Source: Nyssa sinensis (Eukaryota; Streptophyta; Magnoliopsida; Cornales; Nyssaceae). Taken from it: DNA of 64,000 nt. The DNA lies in assembly GCA_008638375.1 (NCBI GenBank), contig CM018032.1:53183882-53247881 (forward strand), read 5' to 3'. Below the pieces are notes generated by a model. It had not been told where the DNA came from, did not search any database, and saw only the letters and a program-made list of their open reading frames with translations. Position numbers and translations under genes: made by a program. Positions 39,002 through 51,082 of the stretch are shown here, piece after piece (position 1 is the first letter of the stretch; every line of letters begins with the position of its first letter).

Positions 39002-39130
39002 GCAACTATGATATTGGCCTGGTTCACTCAGACAATATATACATACATACATATATACACACACATCCCCAAAGGCAAAAAAAATTGTGGGTGTTTTGAT
39101 TTGATTGAGCCGTGCCAATATCTCAGTTCT
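39002..39130 (+). ncRNA. MIR171: miR171 precursor (pre-miRNA hairpin)
   Basis: The 3' arm at 39102-39122 begins TGATTGAGCCGTGCCAATAT, the mature miR171b-type sequence. The 5' arm at 39012-39032 begins TATTGGCCTGGTTCACTCAG, the known miR171 star type. Paired by hand, the two 21-mers form a duplex with 2-nt 3' overhangs on both ends, 17 pairs (two G-U) and two mismatches. The loop is 69 nt. The lower stem continues outside the duplex. miR171 guides cleavage of GRAS-family HAM/SCL6 mRNAs that control meristem maintenance and branching. Open frames here are meaningless. Confidence 0.93.
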
Positions 39131-39386
39131 CTTTCATTCCTCCCTCTTTGTCATGTCTTCCCATCAAACCGGAGAGATCCATTTCAGAAAGGTTTGCCTC
39201 TTCTACCATGAACTGATAGATTGTAACTATATATATAATGATCATTTCAAATATTTAGTTCTTTTAAATTAGTATGTTTTAGGCTTTTACTTATTCCAGG
39301 CCAGTGAAGTTTATTTCATCATCTCATGCCAGCAATGAGGCTCTATCCACCATCAATTGATTCACTTCATTTTTCAAACAAAAATA

Positions 39387-39429
<43 letters not shown>

Positions 39430-41271
39430 CACACATACATGTAATAAAAGTGTGGTTGCTTATTTTAATTTATTATTTTGTTGATGAGTTATTTAAGAAA
39501 TTGCCATTGAACGTTTAACTAAAATTTATAGTGGCTACTCTTATAATTAATATTTAATAACTTAATAATTAATATTTTAAAAAATTTATTTATAATATTA
39601 ATTATTAGAGAGATAAAGTAGTTATAATATTAATTATTAAAGAGATAAAATAGTTATATATATACTTATATAAATCACATTTATGAGACATTTTGGTAAT
39701 TATATTTATTAATTTAATATAAGTGAAAAAAAAATATTGTAAGTGAAAAAAAAGTATGACATTAGAAAACATAACTTTTTTACTTAAAAAATGCATCAAA
39801 AGTTTTTTATGTCTTAAGTTAAAAATATTATATGTATTTTTTTATGAAAAAATAAAATGACAGTAAAAAGTTACATAAAGTCATTTTTTATAATGAAAAT
39901 TATTTATCTGTAAGAAATACTTATTGATTAATAAAAATATAAAAAAATAATAATTTTAATACTTAATAAATTTTCAAGTTCTATTGTTTATTAATTATAA
40001 GATGATTGACTATATATTAGAAGGGGACTTTTATAAATTGAATTTTTTAAATTATTTTTAAAATCCAAATAATGGATGACCTCAAAACTCATTGATATTT
40101 GATAGGAGTAGAAGAAGGTTTTACTCCGGTTAGTATTTGGTGTTTCTTTGAGACTATGGTCTCAAGAGTTAAGAGTTAGATGAAAAATTATACATTTCTG
40201 CTATAATTGCATATGTGACATATTATCTAACTACAAAGAATAATAATCCCAGAGTAATGAATAATTTTTCGTTTTATACAACTTGAGAGCCAAATCAACA
40301 AGATAATTATTTATTGTTTGGAAATGTATAAATACGATTTTTTATATTTTGGAGTTTCTTTGATTTTATTAATTTTACTACGTCTAATTGAGGCTAAATT
40401 GGTTTGTGTCTAGGGTTTATATTTAAGAGGCTCCGATATTGTTAGATGATGTGTTTTTAGTTTAATTGAGTTGATTTGATTGTTATAATGTAATTATTGA
40501 GTTAATTGATGATAATACCCTTTCGCTTCGGTCAACAACAAAAAAAAAAATCATTAAATCCCCCAAAAAATATTTCATTAATGATCTACTTTCATTGGTT
40601 TTTTTTAACTGATCGATTAGGAATATTCTAGTTCAGCTTACGCGCATCAAACTAAGTTTTTTTTCCCGTGACAGTTAGGTCCGCCCTTTAATTTTTAACT
40701 ATCAACGATCGACGAAAAGAAGACTCGAACATCTATTTCCATTGTTATAGTTAAAATATAAAAATTATTAAAATTTACTATTTTGATTGGAATATCAAAT
40801 TCTAAAAGTAACAAATTTGTATACCTACTTTAGAGGTGGTTTTAAACTCATCCTTTTTTTTAAGTCAATGTTTTTACTATTATGTTATAATTATTTTATC
40901 AAATAATTTAAATCAAGAAAAGATCAGAGAAAATAAAATATTTGCATCATACTTGCAGGCTCTTCCCTATAATTTTTTCTTTCTTTCTCTTTTCAAAAGG
41001 ATGGAGTTTAAATTCGCGGCACCAACTCTATAATGGTCATAAGCTGAAATTAAGCCAAAAAAACTAATGGTAAATCTTGATACTGTTTCAAAGTTTAACT
41101 TAAAACAGCCTTAATGCTAATTTAATTTTAGATTTTTTGAAAATTTCAAATTTTGATATTTTAAATTTTACTATAATTTATATCATTAACCAAATTTCAC
41201 CAAAATTCTAAATCACTCAACTGAATATAACTAATGAAAAATATATATTTTGGGTAAAAAAAAAAAAAGTG

Positions 41272-41402
41272 GTATTCAAGCTTTGACAGACTAATTAACT
41301 TCCTGCCCATGAGGTAGTCTAAAAAATTTATGGATTGAACTCGAAATCTTGAAATTCTCAACACATCCTTTAAGCCAACTTGTCCATTATCTAGCTTGAA
41401 AA
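41272..41402 (-). mobile_element. Possible decayed SINE
   Basis: On the - strand GGACAAGTTGGCTTAAAGGATG looks like an A box region, and CGAGTTCAATCC about 35 bases later like a B box. The remaining body reads TAGACTACCTCATGGGCAGG. Boundaries are approximate. Confidence 0.4.
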
Positions 41403-41530
41403 AAAGAAATTATAACTAACGAAAAATATATGAATTGACAAGTTCTTTCTATTAATATTTGAATATAATTTAGGATCATTCAGATAGAAGTTCATAAAAA
41501 TATAAAAATTATTCTTAAATCCAAGCCAAA

Positions 41531-41752
41531 TTTAATAACCCATCAAGTCGTCCAAATCTATCATGACTAAAATATCCATACATTCTTAGTAGTTCATCAA
41601 TTCAAAAGCACAAATGCGGAAATGGGGACTACTTTTTCAAAAATTTAATAACTCATCAAGTTCATCAAACCTATCATGACTAAAATATTCTTACATTCTT
41701 AATAATTCATCAATTCAAAAACACAAACGCGTGAATGGGGGCTACTTTTTCA
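41531..41752. repeat. 113-bp direct tandem duplication
   Basis: Two diverged copies begin TTTAATAACCCATCAAG (41531) and TTTAATAACTCATCAAG (41644). Both end near GGGG(A/G)CTACTTTTTCAAAAA. Non-coding. Confidence 0.8.
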
Positions 41753-42949
41753 AAAAAAAAAATTTCAAAATTCAATAACTTATAAATTACGGATCAGTTT
41801 TTAATAAAATTTATATATTTGAACTCTAAAAATCAAGATCTATCAAACAAGATTCATATTGAATATAAAAATATGAAGGAAAAAAATCATCCTAAAAGTG
41901 TAAAACTTCGTTAACGAAAGTATAAATTTATATTTTTGCAACGAACTGTTTAGTCTCAGTCAAACGTTTAAATTTCACACTTTTCTAAAACTATAAAAAT
42001 TCATAATTTTATAAAAATTGAAAAAATTCTTTGCCACATGTTGCATGTTAAAAATTAACTTTTAAACGTGTGAAAATTTGTCCAAAAAAATTAGTATTTA
42101 AAACACAAGTTATTAAAAATACACTAATTATAAAAGTGTAAAATTAGACACTATTCTATAATATGTAAATAAGTAACTCTATCCATACAAATGCACACAA
42201 ACCTTTTTCGAAATGACAAGTTTTCAGATTTATCTAAATAAATAGGTCACTCCATTAGAGTTTTTTTTTTTTTTTTCCTTTCTCTTTACTTGAGTTAAAA
42301 AAACTCATTTCAAAAAAGCACACATTTCTGAACTTCTGTAAGCAAAAAAGGTCTGATACAAATACAAAAGTTGATTATAATAAATTATTAAAATAAAAAG
42401 AAAATCCATATATATATATATATATAGTGTATACATTATATAAAAATTATTAACGATATTTATCTTTTAGTAATAAAAGAGATTAAGAATTTATAATTTA
42501 AGTTAAAAAAAATACATAACCTAATCCCATAATATGAATGAATAGAATATACAAAAGGCATCTTGAACAGGGATGGCTATGGAAAAAACAATTAAAAGGA
42601 AAATGATATTTTTTTATTAGAATGAATTATTTTTTTAGTTGGGAACTTAAAACGTTTTTATTTTTTTGGAAAAAATATAATTTTTCTTCCATAAACTATA
42701 GCACGTGCCCTTGTCTTCTAGGAAAAATGGAGACTTAAAGTCATGGAAGAACCCTCTTCTTCATCAAACCCGTTAACCTGAATACCCACTTCAAAGACCC
42801 ATGTCTTTACCATAAAAAAATTGCTAATTTTACACATAGGTGAACCGAGACCGGCCCGTTTACCCACTGGTCTCACTAACAGGATCCAATCGGGTGTTCA
42901 TATTCATTTCTCCGTCAATCTATCTTTTTTCCCGGATCTTCTCCATGAT

Positions 42950-43032
42950 TGTGAGTTGTGACTGTAATTGGTGCAGAGTAGATGCATCCTGCTATGCCGA
43001 ATGAAGAGCAGACTTGAAAGTTTTCTCATTTA
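42950..43032 (+). other. Likely 5' non-coding exon of the PIG-M-like gene
   Basis: Transcript-like sequence ends TTTTCTCATTTAG just before GTAAGC at 43033, a good donor. It would splice to the acceptor CTTGCAG at 44795, three bases before the start codon. The 5' end is not defined. Confidence 0.45.
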
Positions 43033-43977
43033 GGTAAGCACCGATTTATATTCTCTATTCTTATTTTCCAATTGGTTTTACTGCGATTTCTTTTAGATTT
43101 GTATCCTGTGACCGTGATCTGTCAACTGATCTTCGTCTAAAGGTTAGACATGGCGCGAATCAGTGCGTGTGTTAGGAACTTATTTTCTCAATCATTATAG
43201 AGTTGAAAATGTAAAAAAAAAAAAAGAAACCAAATATAGCAAGATATTGATACCCTAACCTGAAACTGATACAAATTCGATAAATGATAATAAGTTCCGT
43301 TATTCTCGAAGCAGTTGTTTATATTTGTATTTTTAGGAATACATATCTCATATCTGGTAGCAATTTCTTGAATTACACAACTAGCGTCATCTATGGGATG
43401 CTTGTTTCTGTTGTGAACAAACCATGGTGATGGGGCAGTGTTGCATCTAAGTGATGGCCCAAATCTTGCTTGTATTCATGTATCTGCAGTTACTTTAACA
43501 TGTTTGAGATACTGCTTTTGGCTTTTGTTTTGAGGAAACAAAATTGGTATAATTTTGACTGTCGTAATAAACATGGAATTGCTTACACACCAAAATGAAA
43601 ACAATTTCATCTATCTTTCCACATCTTTTGATATGTAATCTACTATTCTATCTATTTCATTGTGATAAATTTTTCAGCATTTATGTCATTTGACGATGTT
43701 GCTCATCAAAGAAGTAGAGTTGTAAAGATTACAAGCATGGGTAATTTGGAAATAAAAAACTAATTAGGGTATATAATGCCAAAACTAGTTTCCAGTAATA
43801 ATTGAAGTTGTAGCATTGAATATCTATCACAAAGCGGTTTCTTTGCCCTCATCTGATTAAATTTTTGTCCTGGAATAATATCAAGGCCAATGTATATGGA
43901 TGCAACTGCATCATTTGTAACAACCTTGTGTTGTTTGTGGCATGTGGGTAATAATGCTGGGTGTGGCAAGTGTTCAT

Positions 43978-44186
43978 GAGCATCTCCAATGCTGACTCAA
44001 ATTTTTATCCAAATTTAAGTCAGAATTTGAGTCTCATGCTCTGCAATAGTCACTTAAATTTGAGTCTATAAACAATTTTGCACTAATTTGGGTTTGGATT
44101 TGAGTAATCACTAGAGAAGATTTTTGTGAATCTTGACTCAAATTTAAATTGAGTCAGGGTTTGAGTCACCACTGGAGATGCTGCTC
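43978..44186. mobile_element. MITE in the first (UTR) intron of the PIG-M-like gene
   Basis: The left end is GAGCATCTCCAATGCTGACTC and the inverted right end GAGCAGCATCTCCAGTGGTGAC, giving clear inverted repeats. The 209-bp interior is built of TTTGAGTCA and TGACTCAAA phrases in both directions. No target duplication was resolved. Confidence 0.65.
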
Positions 44187-44798
44187 TTCTTGTTGCAAAA
44201 GCAAGTTTAGGTAATTTTTATTCTATTTTGGCTGTTTTATTGCATTGCGAAAAAGGGTTTGGGCTTTTAGGATATGATGGCTTTATCTAGGGATGTTTAT
44301 GTTAGCATCCAGTTAATTTCGTCAAGCATGAATTTTCAATGTATATTTCGGACTTAGGTTTTAATCTGGTAATCACTTTAAAGGTTTGTTTGGTATTAAT
44401 TGTGTATTCTTGGCATTAGTTTTAAGGTAGAAAAATAAGCTACCATATTCTTTGGATTATATACTCATTTATCTAGTAATTGTTTATGCAGTGCTAGTGA
44501 AACAATTTACGTGGGTTGGTATTTTTTCAAATATATGTTTATAACACTGGTTTTCTAGGAGATAATATCATGTATTTTGTCTTAATATCTGTTTGTAGTG
44601 CTGGTGAGTAAAACATTCTGCCAGTAGAATGGATGGAATCAAGACAATTCCTATTGGATGATTGAATATTCATTGTAGCATTTTGAATTATTCAGAAGTA
44701 ATATGAACTTTCTCCTCATTTCCATTGAGCAAGCTTGATATTCAAGATTCTAATGGCACCATTAACCATATGGTTTTTGATTCCTTTCCTTGCAGCAA

Positions 44799-47700
44799 AT
44801 GATGCCAATAAGTTTTCGTTCTCTGCTTCTGTTCTCAGCTGTTCTTCGTCTCTTTTTAATTCTTTATGGAGAGTGGCAAGACACTCATATGGAGGTCAGA
44901 TACACAGATGTTGATTATCTTGTCTTTTCTGATGCTGCTTCTTTAATGGCCTCTGGAGAGTCACCTTACAAGAGATCTACGTATCGGTACTCACCTTTGA
45001 TCGCTTTTCTTCTTATACCAAATTCAGTTATTCACCGCTCATGGGGGAAATTTCTTTTCTCAGCTTCAGGTACAGTATATTATAAGTTAGTCTTACAGAA
45101 AAAAGGCAGTTTTTTCCTTTTTCACACCCGGGGGGGTGGGCTTACATGATTGGTGTGTTGATGCATTGGGATTTAAGTGCTCCCTGATTATTCCTGTTGT
45201 GGTGTGTGTTTTATGTTCTTGTATCAAGTTCATCCTTTCTGTAAATTTTGGGTTCCTTCCCCACCAGGGCCCAGACCAGATAAATGGAAAGCTTGAGGGT
45301 TTTATCACTCAATATCTATAAAAAAAAAAAAAAAAAAAAAAGCAATTTTGATAATTGTTAGCTGTATATTATGGAGCAATCCAGCCTTTTGCATTGTTGA
45401 TAAGCACAACTCAGGCTGTTCAAGTCCTAATTTATGAGGTTATTGGGTGCTTGCCAGATATGACTTTTTATTTCAACCGATATTTTGTTCAAACTTCATA
45501 TATGCCAAAGTTTGTGGGATATACATGCACATGTTCAGAGTGACCTCACTTTTCATACCTTCTGATTTCTGCACATAAACATCATTTTTCTTTTCTTTTT
45601 TCCTCTTCTTTTTCTCTTTCTTTGGGGATTGGGCTGGGTTCCTTAAATCAGGGATGGGAATGGGCCACAGAGAAACACTCAGTACCCCATTAATCCTCAA
45701 ACATGGAAAGAACAAAAGGTTTTTTTTTTTTTTTCGGTTTACAGGTTAATGATATTTCTTCCTTTTCTTTTCTGTTTATCCATAAAATTAGACAATGGTG
45801 AAACTAATGTCATGCTCTTGCTGCAGATTTACTTGTGGGGTTGTTTATCCATACCATTCTGAAGCTACGCAGGGTGCCTGAGAATTTATGCACCTATTCT
45901 GTAATGGTATGGCTCCTGAATCCATTTACATTCACCATTGGAACCCGTGGGAACTGTGAGCCCATTGTTTGTGCCATGGTTTTGTGGATCATTATCTGTC
46001 TCATGAATGGTATAACTTCTAATTCTTTATATCAACTTCTCAAATTAAATAATATTGCAGTGGTTTCTTAAGGCACCATTTCATTGCTAAACAAAGTTGA
46101 TGCCTAAGATTGGTTTTGTAGCCATCTTTATCCCCTAACATTTTTGCCTCCAAAATTGATCCAAAAGTGCAGACATTTTTAAGGACGATGATATATATTA
46201 CGAGAGATGTCCTCTCAAAGAGTCCTTTGAGAAAGTTTCAAACCTTAATCAGACAATTTTGATTAAATGCCTAAACATCTCTAAGAGGGAATTTTCTCAT
46301 TCCGGACTAGTCTTTTTATTTAGAATTTCCCATTGTTTGAAATAGTGATATGTAGCCATGTTATGGACATATACTTTAAGTGTAGCTTACTTGAATGTGC
46401 AATCTATTAAAGGTTTAGTAGAGAATACTGGGATTTTTTTTATGGATTGGAAGAGGTAGTTCTGCCCATTTTAATTGTTAGAGCTTCCACTTCTTGTCAT
46501 TAAATAGTGTTTGTAATTGACAACCTTGTTGAGTTGAAGGGCAAAAATATAAAGTATTTGAAACTGAAAAGTTAAACAGAGGAGTCTCGTGCCTCTCTTC
46601 TTTACCGACATCTCCTTTGTAATACTGGGACATGAAAAGCAGTTTTTAGGTTTAAGCTTTAGACAATCTATTTGATGTTCATACCAAATGCTGATTTATC
46701 CTTCCACCACTATATGTACTTTGGTATATGCGTCTAACTTTCTCTCTGTCATGTTTTCTGGTTTGCAGGTAATCTTCTACAAGCTGCGGTCTGGTATGGG
46801 CTTGTTGTCCATCTAAGAATCTATCCTATAATCTATGCTCTTCCTATTGTCTTAGTTCTTGATAGATTCCACTTCCAATCTGGTCAGAAGCCTGCCCTTA
46901 CGGATTGGGGTTCTAGTAAAGAAAAGTCTGCCCAAAGTTTACACAGCACAGAAGTTACTGATCCACACTTTCTATGCACTGCTTTGACAAGCATGTTTAC
47001 AAGAGAGAGATTTACATTTGCTCTCATCTCTGGAGCTGTCTTCTTCTTTTGTACTGGATTTTTCTTCTATGTATATGGTTGGGAGTTCTTGCATGAGGCG
47101 CTGCTATACCATCTCACTCGTACAGATCCAAGACACAATTTTTCCGTATACTTCTATCACATTTATCTGCATTTCGAACTCGAGTTTTCAATCTTAGAAA
47201 AGCTCATCTCTTTTCTGCCTCAAATTATAGTACAGCTGGCTCTCATTTTCCGATTTGCTCAGGATTTGCCATTCTGTTTCTTTGTGCAGACGGTAGCATT
47301 TGTAGCATTCAATAAGGTTTGTGAATTTTATTTGGAAATCAGTTATATATTTTTAATTTATGGAACTTTTTGAATATAAAATGAATCTAAGTGCCTCTCT
47401 TTATAATTCTAATTGTGTACATAATTGTACTATTCTTTCTTGAACTAAGAATCTCTCTATCTGCATCCATATATAATTTGACATTTGAAAATATATAAAG
47501 AATTTCAGCATGTTGGAAATTTGGCGTTCTTATGTTCTATTTGTCTATTACTTTGGCAGGTCATCACAGCGCAATACTTTGTGTGGTTCTTCAGCCTGTT
47601 GCCTCTAATACTGCCATGGTGCAATATTAAGCTTAAATGGGAAGGCTTGTCCTACATTTTATTATGGATGGGAGCTCAAGCACACTGGTTAATGTGGGGT

Positions 47701-47874
47701 TATATGCTTGAATTCAAAGGCAAGCAAGTCTTCCGACAGCTCTGGGCGGCAAGCTTATTGTTCTTGGCTGCTAATACTTTCATCCTCATCAGTATTATAC
47801 TCCACCACAGATTCTCACCATTATTAGAACCCTTAGGGCATGCAAGTTTGAAGAATACAAAGAAACACGACTGA
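44799..47874 (+). CDS. PNT1: GPI mannosyltransferase I catalytic subunit (PIG-M / PEANUT1-like)
   Basis: Four coding exons (44799-45069, 45827-46009, 46769-47316, 47560-47874) join in phase to 438 codons. The protein starts [20 protein letters not shown] and carries the luminal DXD motif TDVDY (D37, D39) after the first helix. Further PIG-M landmarks are [65 protein letters not shown] and [15 protein letters not shown]. Many hydrophobic segments fit a multi-span ER membrane enzyme. It adds the first (alpha-1,4) mannose to the GPI anchor from dolichol-phosphate mannose, with a PIG-X-like partner. Arabidopsis PNT1 mutants have defective cell walls and embryos. The start is the first of two adjacent ATGs directly after the acceptor at 44795. 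Intron 1 of the coding part contains an A21 tract near 45320-45341 that ends a possible retroposed fragment. Confidence 0.94.
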
Positions 47875-48156
47875 GCGCATGAACCCTATTCACCATGTTG
47901 AAATCTGAGTGCATTTTAACCCGGAGCTTGTCCTTTTTTTTTTGTTAAGTGTAGTCAAACAAGTCTTGATATCTAGCCCTTTTTTTCTGGCTAAATTGAA
48001 GTTTTAAATTGTGTTGAACAAGACCCATTTACACGTAAAAATTCCGCGAGTCTGGGAGATTATCTGGTTAACTACTTTTCTACTCAAATATCTGTTATTC
48101 CCTGCCGATTCAGGACTTTCTTAAACTAAATTACCAATACAACAGAGACTGCAACG

Positions 48157-48370
48157 CTAATTGAATTGTAGGGACTTTTACTTATCACTCAGGGAAATTT
48201 AGGATAATATTACCCCCAACAAATAAAGAACCACCCCGTAAAACTATGAACGTAGAAGGTGAGGAACTAGTTTGCACTAAGAACCATCACCCAAGATACA
48301 CCCTTCCCCAAGGGAATGTCCGGTAATTCTATAAACTAATATTTGTAGGGCTTTACCCCCAAGGGAAAGC
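48157..48370 (-). repeat. Two degenerate copies of the U4 3' end downstream of the U4 gene
   Basis: On the - strand the U4 tail plus 3' box (CCCTTAGGGGTAAAGCCC then TACAAATTTTAGTTAAA) reappears at 48370-48331 as CCCTTGGGGGTAAAGCCC then TACAAATATTAGTTTATAG. It appears again, weaker, at 48193-48157 as CCCTGAG...AAAGTCCCTACAATTC. The intervening stretches share TGGTT(T/C)TTA and TTCCTCA phrases. This looks like a decayed tandem duplication of the snRNA 3' region. Confidence 0.5.
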
Positions 48371-48433
48371 TGAGGAATAACTTCGGCCTATTACCTAGTA
48401 AAAACCAACCAAGAGGAAAGTTCTGGAGAAACA

Positions 48434-48448
48434 TTTAACTAAAATTTG
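48434..48448 (-). terminator. Plant snRNA 3' box downstream of U4
   Basis: CAAATTTTAGTTAAA fits the plant snRNA 3'-end formation consensus CA(N)3-10AGTNNAA. It starts three bases after the predicted RNA end. Confidence 0.8.
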
Positions 48449-48450
48449 TA

Positions 48451-48602
48451 GGGCTTTACCCCTAAGGGAGCCCTTCCAGAAATTCTCGATGGCCAAGGCG
48501 AAACCCAGGCCAAAGAGGGGGTTTGGAAATAGTTTTCAACCAGCAATTGACGCGCCTCGGTTAGTACCTCACTAGCTGCGTCATTGCCCCAAGCGCAAAG
48601 AT
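48451..48602 (-). ncRNA. U4: U4 spliceosomal snRNA
   Basis: Read on the - strand, the RNA begins ATCTTTGCGCTTGGGGCAAT. The 5' stem-loop with its kink-turn follows (TGACGC...TGAGG...CCGAGGCGCGTCA, nt 20-54), the site bound by the 15.5K/Prp31 proteins. TTGCTGGTTGAAAACTATTTC is the conserved central region near the U6-pairing stems. The Sm site is AATTTCTGG (nt 119-127), one base from the usual AATTTTTGG. The 3' stem GGGCTCCCTTAGGGGTAAAGCCC closes the RNA at about nt 152, the normal plant U4 size. U4 pairs with U6 in the U4/U6.U5 tri-snRNP. The promoter and 3' box are intact, favouring a working gene; the Sm change leaves some doubt. Confidence 0.93.
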
Positions 48603-48627
48603 ACCTTACCACGCTAGCCATACTCCC

Positions 48628-48679
48628 ATTTTATAGCTCATTCTTCATCCCTTATTTCTACACCTTTCCGATGTGGGAC
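48628..48679 (-). promoter_or_regulatory. USE and TATA box of the U4 gene (Pol II type)
   Basis: GTCCCACATCG (48679-48669) is a perfect plant Upstream Sequence Element (RTCCCACATCG). TATAAAAT lies at 48635-48628. The 33-bp gap between them is the spacing that specifies Pol II snRNA genes in plants (Pol III types have about ten bases fewer). The TATA lies about 33 bases before the RNA start. Confidence 0.93.
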
Positions 48680-49531
48680 AAATATCATCACGTGGCCCAG
48701 CCACCCAGAACTCCTATAGAATTTAGCTGACGCGGTTCATTGCCATCCGTCCAACCAATAAGATCATACATTCATACCCATTGTAACGGAACATATTAGT
48801 GGTCACAAATTTCAATTAATATGGAACTCTTTCCACCCATGTAATTAGGACGAAACCCTTCCAACAATCTCATGCAACCAAATTCTGCCTAAAATTATTT
48901 CTAAAATTACATAATGCTCTTTTTGTTTTTTGTTTTTTGTTTTTGAAATTTTAACATCTTTTCCTATTAGTTCATTAATTTTTTTCGAAAAGAACACATA
49001 ATAAAAGTCGAATTATCTAAAACTTAATTTGGACTTTATAGCACTTCTCTACATATTAGTTTAATATGAACAATAATATTATATAGGCCGATGCTAATCC
49101 CGCTTTCACCTCAAAAAATATTATTTTAATTATTAAGAAATAGTAATATTAGATATTTTCAAATAATATTTTCAATTTATATCTCCAGTACGTGTGACAT
49201 TATGATATGACAAGCAATGTCACTCATTATTAATTAATTAATATAACCTTGTCACATTTATTTCTAAAAATATATATTTTGGGAGTTTAAGTGGTTAATG
49301 GTGGAGCCCGAATAACTGTCCCCTATAATATATTCTAAATTTTTATACAAAATTTTATATCTCGAGTATTGTGACATTAGATCATTACTAGTGTATTAAA
49401 CCTATTGTTAAATGTTCTCTAAATGATTCATTGTGACATTTTTAAATGTAAAAATTGGTATAAAAATTTAATATGCATAATATGATTCTCGATTGAAAGA
49501 TTTCGGTTATCGCTCTAACTATAGGTGTAAT
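48680..49531. other. AT-rich intergenic stretch, no gene seen
   Basis: It begins with the upstream region of the U4 gene (CACGTGGCCC at about 48690). Nothing further was recognised. Confidence 0.5.
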
Positions 49532-49690
49532 TTGGGCGAGTTGGACTCAGCTTAAGTCATGCCTAAGCTCAATTCAAGCTCTAAAATAGTCCATCCAAAC
49601 CTGACTTTAAACCCGACAACCTAACTCGAGACTGACCCAATTAAAACTCATTAGTATCGGGTTAAACCTAAACCCGAAAAATTCTCATTA
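49532..49690. repeat. Interspersed repeat, related to 62800-63050
   Basis: The phrases CTTAAGTCATGCCTAAGCTC, TTCAAGCTCTAAAATAGT and TTAGTATCGGGTT recur in the same order at 62800-63050 on the other side of the Tat-type element. Family not identified. Confidence 0.6.
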
Positions 49691-49955
49691 ATTTAGATTT
49701 TCAATTTCAATTTTCTCCGGAACGCCACTCTTCCGATCACTCTACTTTTCCGGCAACATACATGTATGTAAGAATTTTCTCTGCTCTTCGTTTCAGCCAT
49801 TTTCTTCTTCTTTTCTAGTCAACGAAACTTTCTTGCTTTCTCTACTCTTTTTTCAATCATAGTCTGAAATACACCAAAATCTATTAATAGATATTCCACT
49901 CCACCAATCATTAACATGCAAGTTATACTTCTCAATCATCAAATCTCAACCTTCT

Positions 49956-50488
49956 TCAAATTTTTATCATGACCCAATGAATATAATTTTTACAATCTCT
50001 CTCCAAAAATGAATCATTCTCAAATCTCCTTACTTCAACCATAAGTGAATTATAATTATTGTTTATTCGAATTCCAGCTCTATCATTCAAACCTAGTTTT
50101 CTTTTGACAAGATGACCCGTTGTCCTGTTACTTTTTAAAAATTGAGTTTTTGTTGGACTCAACCTATTGTTATAGTCAAGTATAGTGATATTCACTCACA
50201 AATTTCCTTGAAGGGATTTGTTTGCCCTGATTAAAGTCTCACAATCTGTTCTTGTGACCGGATATGGCCTAAACAAATTCTTTAATTTACTTGTTGAGTG
50301 GTCTGCTTTAGCACACGAGAAATTCACATATCTTAATTCACCGTCATCCCCTTTTACACTAATTTTTTTTTCTCACTAAAAACTCCATTTGCCTGGCATA
50401 ACTTTTGTAATATTCATAAAATTTTTCGTTATTGTTTTAAAATTATACCAATTGTAGGCACTTCTACCATTTCACCCTCATTCACTAC
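49956..50488 (-). pseudogene. FAR1-related (FRS/MULE-derived) fossil, C-terminal part
   Basis: The - strand reads through the FAR1 DNA-binding region: EYYKSYARQMEF, GDDGELRYVNFSCAKADHST, RPYPVTRTDCETLIRANKSL, ITILDYNNRLSPTKTQFL and VKRKLGLNDRAGIRINNNYN. FAR1-related proteins are domesticated Mutator-like transposases acting as transcription factors. Several stops and frameshifts are present. The upstream part of the same frame lies beyond the Tat-type insertion, at 62373-62500. No intact MULE transposase domain follows leftward. Confidence 0.75.
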
Positions 50489-51080
50489 TGATACTGCACT
50501 TTTCGACTCGCAATAAGTGAGGGCATCGCGACCTGTAGAACACTCAGAAAGACGATCAGAGGTCCACCGGATTGGCTCCGGCGGTAGCCGCTCCGATGCT
50601 TAAGTAAGTAAAAAGGAATTGAAAGACTGTATTGAAAGTCAAAAAATGAGCATGAAAAATAAAGCGTACCTTTAGGGTTTAATTTATAGACCGTGGCCTT
50701 CCTAATTTGATTAGGATTCGACTCCATGAGTATAAGGATTTGATCATCGGAGATTGCAGTTACCTTGTGGAGTATTGCTTAGAGATAACCATAGATGGTA
50801 GTTCCCTTGTTGAAGACTGCTTCCTTATTCTCTGCTCGGCATCTGCTAAGGCGGTGACGAGGTCTGGAGTAATGGTTTGGACCTTGTGATAAGTTTTGAG
50901 ACCCTTGCCCGGATATATGTGCTCTGAAGGCATATGTTTGGTCACTTTCCGACCTTTTGTGCTGATCTGGATGCTTGAGCTTTTAGTCATTAGCTGAATG
51001 AGAACCGTGTTGGCCGAGTATGAGTTGGATTATGGTCATACGTGTCACGTGCTGATTGGCCTGCTCTTTATGGTATATCA
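50489..51080 (-). repeat. 3' LTR of the Tat-type element
   Basis: 592 bp, about 97% identical to the other LTR. It lacks an 18-bp duplication (around GACTGTTTCCTTGTTGAA) found in the 5' LTR. Confidence 0.93.
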
Positions 51081-51082
51081 GT

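Larger units (their letters stand above)
39200..42900. other. AT-rich intergenic stretch with decayed repeats
   Basis: No gene is visible. It holds an (AT)n(AC)n microsatellite at 39391-39435, a retroposon-like segment ending in A10 near 40540-40550 (GGTTTATATTTAAGAGGCTCC upstream), a possible SINE (41272-41402) and a 113-bp tandem duplication (41531-41752). It ends at the promoter region of the PIG-M-like gene. Confidence 0.5.

Noticed and set aside
48439..48621. 60-codon - strand frame beginning MASVVRYLCAWG
   Set aside because: It lies over the U4 snRNA, whose structure, promoter and 3' box explain the sequence.
49956..50488. Functional FAR1-related gene
   Set aside because: Several stops and frameshifts, plus an 11.9 kb insertion in its N-terminal part.
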